Source: Atrichornis clamosus (Eukaryota > Chordata > Aves > Passeriformes > Menuridae). Taken from it: 64,000 bases of DNA. Below the pieces are notes generated by a model. The model worked only from the letters and a program-made list of their open reading frames with translations, had not been told where the DNA came from and searched no databases. Every line of letters begins with the position of its first letter. Position 1 is the stretch's first letter. The translations under genes were made by a program, and so were the position numbers. The stretch lies in contig WBMZ01000217.1 in NCBI GenBank assembly GCA_013400975.1, positions 62,001 through 126,000 on the forward strand, written 5' to 3'. Below are positions 39,701 to 52,334 of this stretch, in pieces.

Positions 39701-40035
39701 ATTATAGGGAAAGAAAGGAAGCTTGATAGAAACCACTTAATAGTACAGGTCTGTAAGATAATAGCTCTCTATGGTCCCTTTTCTCCTGACACAGGTTAAA
39801 AGGAAAAATTAGTTTTTCATTTATGGCACCTGAAAGGGATTTCTGCTAAAAAACCCATATGTGACATATAACTTCTATCCATATCTTTGATTATTTTAGA
39901 ACATTCACTCTAAATCTGGATGATTTTCATTTCAAACTTCAGCAAAACCTGAGTAACATTTTATATTCAAAGTAATTTTGAAGCAGAAGAATAAAATAAA
40001 ATCAAATTAATTACATCACTTGCAAGATCCCAGTC
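36750..40035. other. AT-rich stretch without any ORF of 60 codons
   Basis: For nearly 3.3 kb no frame stays open for 60 codons on either strand, the longest such gap in the window. Sequence is complex rather than repetitive, with many TAAT and ATTA words. No mobile element is recognised. Confidence 0.7.
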
Positions 40036-40379
40036 TTGATTTCTAAATCCTCATTGGCATATCTGTACTTTAGCAATCATTCTGAGCTATATAAAGGTGT
40101 AATTCCTCTCTTTGTTTCACTGGAAATATCCCATGACTGCTCACTTATCAAAGTCACTCACATGCCTGGACAGCCTCCTGTGACACCTGCATGTCAGGCA
40201 AGCCCTCCTCACAGAGATGAGATATTGAGCCACAGATAAATCAGGTCACCCACAGGGCCCTGGACATGAACTGAAGCAGGTGTTATACTACAAGGGATTC
40301 TTGCTTTGCCATATAATTGTCGCATCCTTTTACCTTTAGTCCTGCACTTAAGCTTGCAAGGTTTTCTAGGCTGGGAGCA

Positions 40380-40390
40380 TTTTTTTTTTT
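40380..40390. repeat. Poly-T tract
   Basis: Eleven T residues in unique DNA. Confidence 0.85.
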
Positions 40391-42045
40391 GCCTGCATGA
40401 GAACTCACCTCATGTGGCTTCAGCTTCTAGATTTTGCTTTAGTGCCTATCACATATTACAAGCAAATTTATCTAAAACTAATACAACTGCAGCAAACTCA
40501 AAGCTAGCTCACCTCAGAACATGGAACAGATCCTGAGAAAGTATATCAGGAAAATGACTTTGCTGGGAACCACTTTGTCCCCTGGATATCTGCCTCAAAA
40601 TGAAGAGGGGTTTCAGCTGATCAACATTTGGGGGAAAAATATATGGAAATTTTCTTCTGCATTTCTGAAACCAACATTCATGACGTTCATAAAGACACAG
40701 CCTCATGGCTTCCCTGAGGAAATACCTAATGACAGTGTAGACAGCAAAGCACAAAAATAAAAGAGGGCCAAGATGACTGGTCACAAATTAACCTTTTCTT
40801 CTCCCTTCACATGAATGAAGTGTGACCAGAAATCTCCATGTGGCATTGCTTCCCTGAGATCCCTCTGAATGGGAAACACCTCGGTTACCTTGGCACAACC
40901 AGTGCAGGCCAACTCTGGGGTCTCCAAAGGTCATGTTCTCAATTATTAGATTTAGCTGAGGCCACAAGACTTAGTTGCAAATATTTAAATAATTCATAGT
41001 GTGTTCACTTGCTTGAGACTAAATCTCCTGCTCCACTCACCTGGGGATTCCCACCCACCACGTACACACTAAGAAATTGTGAGTATGTTACAGCAAATCC
41101 TGCTTACTCTTAAAGCTGCAGAACCCAAAACCCTCAGGATAATTCACCCTGAGCTTTGGGATATTACGTGACAATGCCAGGATTATACTCACAACAGCCA
41201 AAAGCTTTCAATGCCAAATCAGAATCAGCAGGAGCTCCCTGGGGCTGTTTCCTCAAGCTTCCTTTTTATGTGGCTTGGAACACCTCCTGACCAATTATCC
41301 AATTACAGCATCAGCTGCCCATCTGTGAAACCTCTGGAGGCTTCTCTAGATCTCCAAGTCACAGCCAGGCAGGACATTTTGATTCCACTTCCCCCAGGCT
41401 AAGTGAAATTTCAAACCTGCACTTAAGAGAATTAACTTTCTTGCTGCCCAAACATTTGGGTTAGTAAGGTAATACTAAAAATGTTATGCTACCACCCATA
41501 CTTAGCACAAAGAGGAGAAGACCCCTTCTAAAGGTTGTTTTGTTCCAGATGAAACACTCAAAAAACCATGATACTTCTTTGTTTTTACTGAAGCACATGG
41601 TTTTGAAGCAAGGTGATTTGGTCACACAGGGCTCTAAGCACATGGGAAATTCACCTGTCTAAAATTAAAAAAAAATCAAATAATGTTATGGCAGCTTGGT
41701 CAACATGGCTCTGTTTCTATAAACCAGGAATTTTAATTTCCTAATAGGAGTCTTTGATGCTCAAAGGAAGTCTCACCAAAAAGGAAAGTGCACACACAGA
41801 CAACAAAAGGTTCAAGTAGTCAGGTTTGACAAGTCAAAACAGAAAACAAAATGCCACACACCATCCTCCCTATTATTGCTGGTTTCTAAATCTACTTCAG
41901 ACTACTGCAGGTAATTTATTACTAGAGCTTATCAAAGACTTTTAATTACATACACACGGCCCAATGACTTTCTGTTTGAGTTAAACCAACACGCAGAGCT
42001 TCACAAAAGGACTACAGGAGGAAGCTTCCTGTGGCCTCAGATTCC

Positions 42046-42200
42046 GGCGGTGCCCGTTTGAACCTCTTGGGCCGAGGGATTTGCACATCAGTGTACTGAA
42101 CGTCTTGTGTTTGAGGCTTGGACAAAGCCCTTTCACGCAGCCCATCAGTTCCTGGCGCACCCTGAGCAGGAGCCTGCAGCCCACGAGGAGCAGCACACGT
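42046..42200. promoter_or_regulatory. CpG-richer patch
   Basis: Nine CpGs in about 155 bp stand out from the surrounding AT-rich DNA. A minus-strand ORF of 124 codons (41981-42355) spans it, but its translation shows no domain I know. It may be a small regulatory element or a noncoding exon. Confidence 0.25.
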
Positions 42201-43254
42201 GAATTTATGGGATCAGCAGCCAGCTGAGGGTTCCAGGAATGTGTGGCAGCGCTAACAAACATTGCTATGTCAGTCCCACAGAGGCTGTAGGGCATGAACA
42301 AGACTCCTGATGTCTGCAGGCCAGGGACAAACCAAGAGCAGTCACACCGGCACAAAATTCACTCTGCTCCAGTCAGGCTGAGCCCAAAATCAGTACAGCT
42401 TGCACTGATACAGCAGTACTGCTATGATTCCCAGACAAGGGATTATGCTTATTGAGGACACCTTCAAAGCAAAATTCAGGCCAAGCACGTCATCATATGG
42501 AAGTGGAATAGGTTTAGAAAAAGATAGCTGGCAGCAGTATTTTAAATTCTGCTAACAATCAAGAGAAAAAGTAGGACCATCAAGCATGCAAGTTACTACA
42601 GGCCCATTTAAAAGAACAATCCTGGCTTTAGAAGCATTTATAAGAAACAGAGGAGGAAAAAGGATTATGTACAGACAAATGTTTAAAGATAAGGCAAATG
42701 AAAACAGAAGGTTAAATTATGGTGCTCATTCTCAGAAAATCCATGGCAGCCCAACAAAAACAAGTTAAATTCTTTTTTTCCACCAGGCTTTTGCTCTAAT
42801 ACTATCTATATTTTTAAAATATATAATGTTTTATGAAGTGCATCAAATTTTATTATCCAGTTCATCCTATAGAAGTGGTATATTAAATTGAAACACCTTG
42901 AGACCTCACATTCTCATGATTTCCAGTAAGTTTCAGTACATTTTTTGCATTTAAATATACAATAACCATTGGATAATAAAAATAGTAGAGACTTTAGCTT
43001 AGTGTATTTAATGAAAAACACACACATATTCCACACTAAACTTCTTGTTATAAGTAAAATAGGAACTACCTATACTATTAAAGTTCACTGAACACTATTT
43101 CCCATTACTTAAAACATTACTAAACCAACTGTTCTGGTTGAAAGTTTCCAGGCTCATTTTCTGGTTCAGATTGATTTTTTGTTTTAGTTAAATGGAAGGG
43201 AAGATGGAAGATTCCAGTCAAAACTGCCCAAGCATTACTAAAAACTAGAACATT

Positions 43255-43267
43255 AAAAAAAAAAAAA
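43255..43267. repeat. Poly-A tract
   Basis: Thirteen A residues in AT-rich unique sequence, with no retrocopy upstream. Confidence 0.9.
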
Positions 43268-44263
43268 GATTTATTATGCTTTTTAAGAACAGTTTACTTA
43301 CCTTTTTCCCCAGAAGGAGAGAACATTCTCATGGAAGCAGCAATCCTGACATAGAAGAAGAGTTGCTCTTTACACAGGGCTTTTATTCCTCCTCTCAAAA
43401 GTCACCAAATTTGGCCAGGTTACAGCCATTTGAAAATTCACAGGCAACAGGAGCTCAAAAAAGATTTGTTACATTTTACCAAATCAGCTTCTTAAAGACT
43501 CGCTCTCTGTTAGATATTTTCCAGGTGAGGGCACATGAACGAGCTGCTGCTGAGGGACTAAACTTTATTCACCTCACCTGAGACCTCTGGATCTTCAGCA
43601 ACCACTTGTTGCACCTCAGAGCCTGATTTGATTGCTGAGTTAAACCTGCTGTGAGTGGAGAGGAATGAAAAGTGGAATAAAGCGAAGGAACTGAGACTAA
43701 AGAGGGAAACAACACTTGGATATTAGACTACAAATACACAAATGAATCAGAGCAGAAATGGCTCAGTAAAGAGGCTCTGATTAAAACAGGGTAGACTAGG
43801 AATAGTGGTTGTGGGAGCAAAATAAATGAGTTTAAGAGGGATGAAAAGAATTTGGAATTTACTAGATAAATAAACTGAAACATATTAGTAGATCTCACGC
43901 ATGGTCATTCATGTTCAGTAAAGATTAATTCAAACTGTATAGGTACTGATGAAGAACAAGCAAGGAAGTAGAAAAAAAAACCCTGAAAATCCTTGGATTG
44001 CTTAGTCTAGCAAAAAGCTCTTTTGAGGGATATGTCTCTAAACACTTTGGTATTGAGAGCTATTAAAGCTATAGGCCAATTAGAAGTGTGAGCGTATAAC
44101 CAGCTTCTGGGTATAAATTGTTCACTACTAACTGTTGGAAAGAAGAAATCCTGGAAGAGGATTTCAAGTGGAGTAAACATGATGAAAAGCAACACACATA
44201 TAACATGAGGTTTTGATAACTGGAGATTGACATAAATGACTCTGAAAGGCATTTTCTGCAAGG

Positions 44264-44276
44264 AAAAAAAAAAAAA
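44264..44276. repeat. Poly-A tract
   Basis: Thirteen A residues. The complementary strand reads as poly-Phe in spurious ORFs. Confidence 0.9.
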
Positions 44277-46676
44277 GGAGGTACCTTGGAATGCACAGGA
44301 GTGTTTGAAAGGAGCAGAAGAGGGGGCAGGTAAAGGTGGAGTGGTCAGTGACTTACCTGGTATGGTAGAGAGACAATTATATGCCACCAATTGCAGTTTG
44401 AAAAATTGTATTTACTTTCTGAAGCTGCAGAAGGAGCTGTGAAGAGAAATGTGGATGCTCATCACCTCTGGAGACAGGATGGTGAAGGCAGAGAAGGGAG
44501 GTGTACTCTGACAGGAAGAAGTCTGGAGACTCTGCTGGATTATCCTGGCTCTAGAGCTGGGCATCCTCCTACAGGATTAAGGCATGAAGACAAAGCAGAA
44601 GCAGAAATAAGAGAGGCACACAGCACCTCCAGAACTTTTCTGGGGAATTTCTAGGGAAAAGGCAAGAAAGTGACATCTAAATCAGACACAGAACAATTCT
44701 TCTAAAGAGCAAAACATTTGCTGAAACCCTACACTGGAACCAGATCTCACTGCTGCACTTAAAATACTAAGCTGAGCACTGAATTAAAGTACTGTGAAAA
44801 TAGAAAAGTCAAGTTGTATAAGTATATATTAAAGTATAAATCTTCCAAAAGTCTCAGAAATCAAAAACCCCTTTGCTGAGATAGTTGAGTTCATTTTTTA
44901 ATTGTCCAGTGAACAAATAGCATTCTCTAGAGAGTTAAAATTCATTAATAGAGTTTAACCATTCCAGTTTTGTTTTTTCACAATTTACACCCAGCCCTGC
45001 TCCACTGTGTATCTTGGTGTACATGTGCATATATAGAGACTCGTATATATATGTATTTATCACTGAGAAGTGGAAATGACTCCAGATTGAAACAAATGAA
45101 ATTGTTTTGTTCCAGAACTATGATAGGAAATGTCTTAAGCCTAACAGCTATTGATTTAGATAGCAGCTTTATCTGCTGAATGGATGAAGGAAATGGGAGT
45201 GGTTAAGAAGTGAATAAATGTGAACTCTGTCCTGAAATCCACAAAAGAATTCCCTTCCAGCTTTCCATTATCACAAAAATCTAGAGCATATCTCGGCTTA
45301 ACTCTTTTTGTCTTTCAGAATAGTCACATTCAGAACAGTTAAATAAAACCAGGAACAAGGCTCTCCACACCATTTTTTACTCCAGTCTCTGGTGCTGTGT
45401 GTCATTTATTAAAACCAAACACCTGAAAAAGCAGTTGGTATTTTTCAATACAAGCACGGAGTTGTCTCCTCCATCAAGCAGTTAAAATCTGTTTGTGGCA
45501 AACAGGATTGTTATTTCACTTACTAAAGAACCCCAGTGATGCAGAACAGGACAGACTTCTGATGCGAACTTTGAAAAGGGAGCCTGTTGTCGAGCAAATA
45601 GTGGAAATAAAAATGAAACAACAAAATCGTGTGGGAAGAGCAGGTAATGAGCAAGGAGCTGAAGGAGTAGAGGAGGAATGGGGGACAGAAGGGACAGGAG
45701 GGTCAGCAGAGGTACAGGCAAAGGAATAAATGAGATGAACCTTCGGGATGAGGACAGTGAAAATACATAGATGCAACCAGCAAAGGGCTGCAAGCAAGTT
45801 GTAGAAATGTGTCAACAGGAATAATCTGGTGAAATGTAATCCTTGTCCCAAGGGCACTTGGCAGGAAAAGGAGTCAGAATTACATATCTTTGTCTCCTTT
45901 TAAAATTGCCTACAGGAAACACTAAACACCTTTCCTTGACTGTACAAACGCCTCGGTGTCCCTGCTCTGGCCTGGCTCCAGCAGCTCCATGTCCTTCCTG
46001 TGCTGGGAGCCCAGGGCTGGAGGCAGCACTGCGGGGAGGGGTGTCACATGGCTGAAGTGCACTCAGCACAGCATCTCCAGCCTGTGGTGTCTGGCAGTGG
46101 CTGATTTTTGGGTACAGGTGACCATCAGGAGCCACTGACCTAGGATAGCCCTTCTCCTGTTCTTGTTTTTTACTGCACAGGAGCACCATAGCTGGCTTCT
46201 ATGGTCCTAAAAGGGAAGCAACTTCTTGGATACTCTCTCTGAGGGATCTTGCCCTGAGTCTTTCTCAACACAGATTCTGGAAAGAATAATTTGTTCCTCC
46301 TTTGTTTCATTTTTGGAAGCCTTTCTGAGGAGGAATTTCTGCATTAAATATGGTTTCTCTTCTGGTAGACGCAGGCTGTCTTGTAATACAAATTAAAGTC
46401 TACACAGCAGAATGTTTTTTAACACTAGAAACTGAAAACAAAAAATAAAAATGCCATGTGCCTCACTGTCAGCACAAGTAAAAGTCCCACACTCTCACTG
46501 TTATGTGATTAGTGTGTAGTCTAAGATCCAGAAGGAGGGAAAAAAAAACCCCCAAACTACAATACTTTTCTTAATCCTCACAAACCCTTTACAGGGGCAG
46601 TCAGATGAGGAAAAGGGTCATCATGATGGTTCGTAGATGCTGTACTCTGGGAAGAGCTGTTTTCTGACCTTGATGC

Positions 46677-46693
46677 TTTTTTTTTTTTTTTTT
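46677..46693. repeat. Poly-T tract
   Basis: Seventeen T residues, equal longest homopolymer in the window. No LINE or retrocopy similarity is visible on the side where a minus-strand body would lie. Confidence 0.9.
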
Positions 46694-47993
46694 GCTTTTA
46701 GGTAGGCAGGGAGAACAGTAACAGTTTGCATCCTAGCAAATGGGGAACCTCTTTCTGCAGATACAGCTATCACTTAGACTGTGTAAGGCCTGAAAGCACC
46801 TTTTCTTTGTTATATTTGCATTTTTAATCTTTAGTAATCAGCATCGGTAAGTCACGAGCAAACCAGTCAGTATTCACTCATGGTTTTTGCCAAGTGGTTG
46901 CAATTAGATGATGTTTCCAGGGTTTTTTTCTGTACTCATTTTCTGATTCAGGTGATGTGTCCCATGGCCTATCCTAGCTCTTCAACAGTGTGGATGCACA
47001 GGAGGCTGCTCTGGTTGGTGTATCCTACAGATCTTCATGGATACTGCTCAAAAATGGGCTGGGGAGCCGTACAGCAGGCAGAAGAAGTTTGGATCTGATT
47101 GCAACTCATGTGGGTGCTAATTTCTAGAGAACACCAAGCCTAAATCCCAGAACTGAACAAGGATAGGCTCTAGGGAATTTCAGGTTTGGCCACTGCACAT
47201 TATCCCAGAATCAGTCAGAAAAAGGTGCTGAGCTTTGCCTGAGTTCTTTCGTTTCACTCTAGAAAGATTTCCCAGCATTTGAATACCTCAAGTAAATTTA
47301 AACAGAAGCAGCACAGGCAAAGAACCCTGCAAGTGTAGCTACAGAGACCTCCAGTGTAAAAGCTGAATTTACAATCTCTAATAATGAATTGTTCCTTAAT
47401 AAACAGCGTGGGGAAGGGATCAGACAGAGGCAACCCCGATCTGCTCTCACTATTGGCAAGCTCACAGCACACCAAATGTTAAGTCAAAGGAAACACAACA
47501 GTGTTATCTAAAACACACAAAGGGCACGAACTGATATGGGTAATGGCAAATAGACTATGTAAATAATCTTAAGAAGATGTTATTAAAAGCCAACACTTCC
47601 ATGCAGCCAATGAAATGTGAGATACGGTGTTGTTTGCCATTCCCTGCCAATTGGACACTAAGGAGACCGCTGATTTCCCTACTCCTTCCCTCAACATCAG
47701 TAACAGAGGTTTCCCCAGGGTAAAGCAGCTTGCAGCTGGTGCTGGTGGTCACAGTGTGATGCTTGTTGTGCAGCTGAGAGTTTGAGTGCTAACAAGTGTT
47801 ACCTGCCCCACTATCTGATATTGTTCCAGACTTAGCAGAACTTTAAAACATTTTCTCCAACAGCCACAGCAAGAGATTCAATTCTTTACCATTGCTTCTG
47901 GAAAACAGAAATGAAGCAATGCAAACTGTTCCCCAAATTCCTCTGTCTTTTTTGTCCTTTATATAAAATTTGGCTCTGCATGTTTCAGGTCAC

Positions 47994-48012
47994 ATTTGCA
48001 TAAGATATAAAA
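47994..48012 (+). promoter_or_regulatory. Octamer and TATA box arrangement
   Basis: ATTTGCAT, the inverted POU octamer, lies at 47994-48001, and TATAAAA follows at 48006-48012. Octamer near TATA is a known compact promoter layout. Here the gap is only 4 bp, shorter than in classical cases, and no downstream ORF or exon supports a transcript. Confidence 0.2.
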
Positions 48013-51000
48013 CCCCAGCATTAATTATCATTTTACAAGTAACTCTCGGAGCCGTTGACTAGACAGAAACGGATGTACAAGTCCCAAGAGAAAAGAGAAT
48101 GTTTCCAGGAATTGGAAACAATTGTTATTCAAAGTCTAGTATAGAAGCTAAGCTCTGTTAATTGTCATTCATCCTCTGGAGCAAATATAATGAGCATTTC
48201 TCTCTTCTTACAGTGACACAAACAAGTATGAATGGACTGACATCAGGAGAGCTACTGCCAGGTATGAGACTCAAATCAAATCCAGTCTGTGCTTTCAAAG
48301 ATTAATGAAGTTCTCCTTATTTTTGCCTAGGACATAGATAACCAATTATTAACAATAGTGAGAATTTTAACAATGACTATTTACAAAAATACAGGTCTCT
48401 CTCCTGTTTTATGACACAGAGCAATAGTGGAGCCGACAGCAAGAGATTAATTTTGTCTTGTCTCACACAGAAGCCAATTAGGGAAAAGAAACACTCCATC
48501 TAAGAGGGCCACGCAGAGGTGAAGAAGTGTTGGTTTGTGTGGGTTTTCTTTTAAACAAGCTAAACCAAAATGCAGTTGCTGTTCTGTTCATGGATTTTTA
48601 TTACTAAACTGCGGCTGATGCTGCTGGCACCTTGCTGTTGTTATTGAGAGGAGTCCTTCCAAGCTTCCAATTGTGCTGGTGTTTTCTCTTGGGAAGGGAT
48701 ATGGTCTGCAGGAGTTCCATTAGCCTGGGAGAGAAACATCTGTTTGGAGTATGGAGCAATCAAGTGGCTGAGCTCTGCAGCAGGGTAACTGCAGCTGGTC
48801 AACTCTGCCCTGTCTTGTGTGCGTCATGGAGACCAAAAGGAACCGGCATTTACTGGGTTTGCAGTGAATTCTTAAAAGGAGATATGATTCAGATGAAAAG
48901 GATGATTATGTTGGCCATTTTCCTTTAGTATAGCTTTGAGTTACAAGAGCACGTTTTCCACAAAGACAATACTGTTGAACTAGAAAGAGGGAACAGGCAA
49001 GTTGTTATTGCCTTTTTTACTGGATGTGGAATTCTAAGTGACTACATCCAAAGCCCGGCTAGAAAATTGCCAGGGTGGGACTACTTGAATGTTGTTTTGG
49101 CTTGAAAATATGCTGGTGGCCACTTGTTGTAACATTGAAAAGTAATATTGCCAGTAAATCAAGAAAATTCTGTTCGTGTAATTTGGAATTGCCTCCACAT
49201 CATGAGGCGCTTAATAGGTTCTGTTCCACATATAAAAAACTCCCCTGTGGCACAGTCTCTGCTTCCCATGAAATATTAGTCAGACTTAAATGTGTTTTTT
49301 CAAGGAGATTCTTTCTAACTTAACAGGAGAGGTAGCCCTTGAAGTATGAGCTACATAAGATCTGCAATTTTTAATTCCATAATTCATAATTCACAAATGT
49401 GTGATTCAATTTTATAACAGTGAAACTGGCTAAAAAAACCAGCTCTGCTGAAAGAGGCCTCAGTTCATTTCTCTGTTGCACTGCTCCAGCTCCACCAGAC
49501 ATCACTGTGTACAACCCAGACTGGTAAATCTGATGTTACCTCCTTGACTTAGGTTGTTCTAGCAAAATTAATTGGCAAACCTTAACAGTTCTAGTTATGT
49601 CTGTCACACACTGATAACGGGGGTTGTTTTAATAAGGATAAAAAAGATTGGGAGAGCAAAAACATTTTTGTACCTGCAAGTCTGCTCTACGCTGGTTATC
49701 TCTGTGGGTTATGCTGCAGCCCATACAGAGGCATATTTGTTTTGCTGCATATGTATGCTTTTATAAGGTGTTTTGGGATCCACTGGCATGGAAAAAAATA
49801 TTACTTCCTGCATGGCTTTTTTCCAAAACTTATAGCAGAAAGAAATTTCTGGTGGAGGGCAAACGTGAATTTCCACATACTGCCATCAAAATCCTGGCTT
49901 TGCTTATATGGAGCTCCGAGGATTTTCTCACTGCTTCCTCCCTGTAGGTGGAATAACAGCATGTTATCTCAGGCCAGCCACGCTCAGCTTTCACACCCAA
50001 ATTAGCCTTCCCTAATTCTCTGTCAAAGCACACAAATACGGTGCTGAAAACAAGTTCCCTCTTCTTCTCACCCTGTAAACATTACAGGCCCAGTAGGAAC
50101 AGCAACAGGAGCATAATAAACTAGGAATGCAAACACACACGCATTTTACAGAAGTTTTACACACAGAAAATGCATTCCAAATAACCTGTTATAAAAAGAC
50201 ACTTTGTGAGTCAATCCAGTAGAGACAAGAAATGCTCTCTGGTGGAAGCAAAGACCAGCACTTGCATTCATATTTTTCCTGTTGCTAGTGGTGTCAGGAA
50301 GAGAAAGTATCACTTGAACATTGTTTTTAATATTAGTATTAGTCTATTTTAATTTTCTTAATATTACCTCTAGCAGATTGAGAGTAATAACACTCTCACC
50401 ATCTTCTCTAAAGTCAGTACCTGGATGGCTGAATGCCAAACCCTCAGTTTGTCGGGCAATTTATAAGATTTGGTCTATAGCTTTCAATTTCAGAATCTTA
50501 CTTAAAGCTAGTTTGGATTAAATTTCAGGTCCCAGTGAATTTGCTGAGGCTTGTCAGCATCATATTAAAAATTTATTAGGCCCAGTCTTCTCATTTGATT
50601 CTATCTCTCCTTTGAACATTTTTTTCCTTTTATTTTGTCGTGGATACACATGGTTCCAATTAATATCTCCTTTAGTTTACCTTAATAAAGCCAGTACACT
50701 GCTGTTGAGGAGCGTGCTAAAAAAGCTATCCGTGTCCATCCCTTCCCGCTCTCAAACCTTCAAAATATGCCACTGCTGTACTGGATGATAACCATTCCTG
50801 CACTCTCCCTGGATTTATGACTCAAGGCACAAACTCCAGAAGACAGGAACAAGACTTTAGTCTTTTACAGGTATCAGGAGACTAATATTAATTCTAAAAA
50901 GGATAACTCTACACTGAGAGTGAAGAAAAAAACAAAACCAAAGGCACCCAAAGTAGAACTAGCTCATTTTATAAAAGAAAGATGATTTTTGCTAGCATTA

Positions 51001-51841
51001 TCTGGGTAAAAGGAGACATTTTGTACTATTCAGCTGGAACAAACAAGTGCTGTTCTCTAACATGGGTGACCCTGAAAACACTTGAAAGCAAATTCACATT
51101 GAGCAATGTGGTATTTAAATTTGGGGTTTGCTTGCCTCCTTTTCTTCTCTTCTTGTACAGCTCAATCCAACCCATCCAATCCAGTGGATGCCAGAGAAAC
51201 AGTCTCACAAATTACAATATAAAATGATTTATCCCTCTAGGGACTCCAGTAGATTTGCTCAGCATGCATGTAAGCAAACTCTGGCTGACAATCCAGTTAT
51301 TGTCCCAGTGAAAAGAGAGTGAAGGATTCTGTCACATTCAGTTTGGCTTTAGTCTTTTCATATATTTTTTGAAAAACTCTTGAGGGTCACGAACAGGACA
51401 TCAAAAGCTAATTTGCAAAAACCTCAAGGCTCCAAGACCCGGCTCAGCTAGAACAGGTTTCATTCCTATCTTCAGGCTATTTGTACTTTTCCACTGTGTT
51501 TATTCTAGGCTGGATATTGCCTTATCCCAATGTTACACAGAGGTGGAGTGCTGGGAGGAGATCTGTACAAGACCTCAAAGAAAACCATCTTCATGACTGA
51601 GAAAACAGGTGGTAAAACTCAACTTTTCTCCAAGAAACATTTTTCTGCTGTTAATAAAGTTTTGACAATTGGCATCATTCACCAGTCTTGATTTCATTTC
51701 CTGTTGGAAAAATACAGGCAAATCATCCTACTAGTGAAAGTTCTTGGAAAATTAATAAACCCATAAATTAAACAAACTCTTGAAAAACAAACTGATTTTA
51801 AAAAACCCCAGGAAGATCAAGGAAGCATGAATTTGCAGGGG

Positions 51842-51858
51842 AAAAAAAAAAAAAAAAA
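51842..51858. repeat. Poly-A tract
   Basis: Seventeen A residues about 160 bp upstream of the CpG-rich patch at 52.02-52.25 kb. Confidence 0.9.
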
Positions 51859-52018
51859 GAGCGTTCTGAGAACAGTCGGTACTTTTTTTTGGTTTTGTGG
51901 CAAATTGTTTATAACCAGAAACGGATATCACCAAGTATTATTACTGGATGATGGATGCTGTGCTCACACTCACTGGATGGCATTCTTTGGCAGGCAGGTC
52001 TAGGCAGCTGCCACAAAG

Positions 52019-52252
52019 CGTCAGAGCCCTGTGGATGGTAGAAAATGCGGGAAGAGCGCGGAGCTGTTCAAGCATTCCCAGAGACACGTGCCACCCCCGC
52101 TGGAGCCAAATCACGCCAGCCTCGCCCGGAGCACCCGGAGCTGAGCAAGCTCGGGAATGCTGCTGTGCGCTGGAATCACCTGCACCGCAAAGGAAAGGGG
52201 TAAAAGGGCCGTGGGATAACCTGGAGCGGCGGGATAATCCCTTCTGTCTACG
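52019..52252. promoter_or_regulatory. CpG-dense patch (small CpG-island-like element)
   Basis: Seventeen CpGs fall in about 235 bp, in a window where most kilobases hold only a few. The patch includes CACGTG (52085-52090) and two GGGATAA words, with a third just downstream at about 52300. The GC bias opens ORFs of 127-128 codons on both strands (51941-52334) with no recognisable protein. It could be a CpG-island-type promoter, an enhancer, or a GC-biased gene-conversion spot. Below about 500 bp it is smaller than usual promoter islands. Confidence 0.45.
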
Positions 52253-52334
52253 AGGCCATTCAGCAGCCTGTGAAAAACATGAGGCACAGCTCACTTGGGA
52301 TAACATTTGGAGTGTGGGTGGCATTCCCCACTGA

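Larger units (their letters stand above)
40036..51940. other. Unique DNA, no gene seen
   Basis: Contains the CpG-richer patch at 42.1 kb, homopolymer runs, a purine-rich segment at 45.6-45.7 kb and the octamer/TATA pair at 48.0 kb. Frames such as 44007-44390, 45812-46189 and 48632-48928 (98-127 codons) carry no recognisable domain. Confidence 0.55.

Noticed and set aside
40088..40097. TATATAAAGG, a strong TATA-like word
   Set aside because: TATA words are frequent in AT-rich DNA, and no other promoter element or exon signal accompanies it.
41981..42355. 124-codon minus-strand ORF
   Set aside because: Covers a CpG-richer patch. The translation shows no known motif and there is no splice or promoter context.
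44007..44390. 127-codon minus-strand ORF with a poly-Phe run
   Set aside because: The Phe run is the reverse of a poly-A tract, and the rest matches nothing.
45482..46189. Minus-strand ORFs of 103-125 codons with Pro/Ser-rich stretches
   Set aside because: They reverse a purine-rich segment and a GC-richer segment. No conserved motif is visible.
48632..48928. 98-codon ORF beginning with a leucine-rich, signal-like start
   Set aside because: A hydrophobic start in AT/T-rich DNA is common by chance, and there is no downstream domain or cysteine pattern I recognise.
51941..52334. ORFs of 127 and 128 codons on opposite strands
   Set aside because: Mirror ORFs over a CpG-rich patch are a compositional effect (few stop codons), and neither translation is recognisable.
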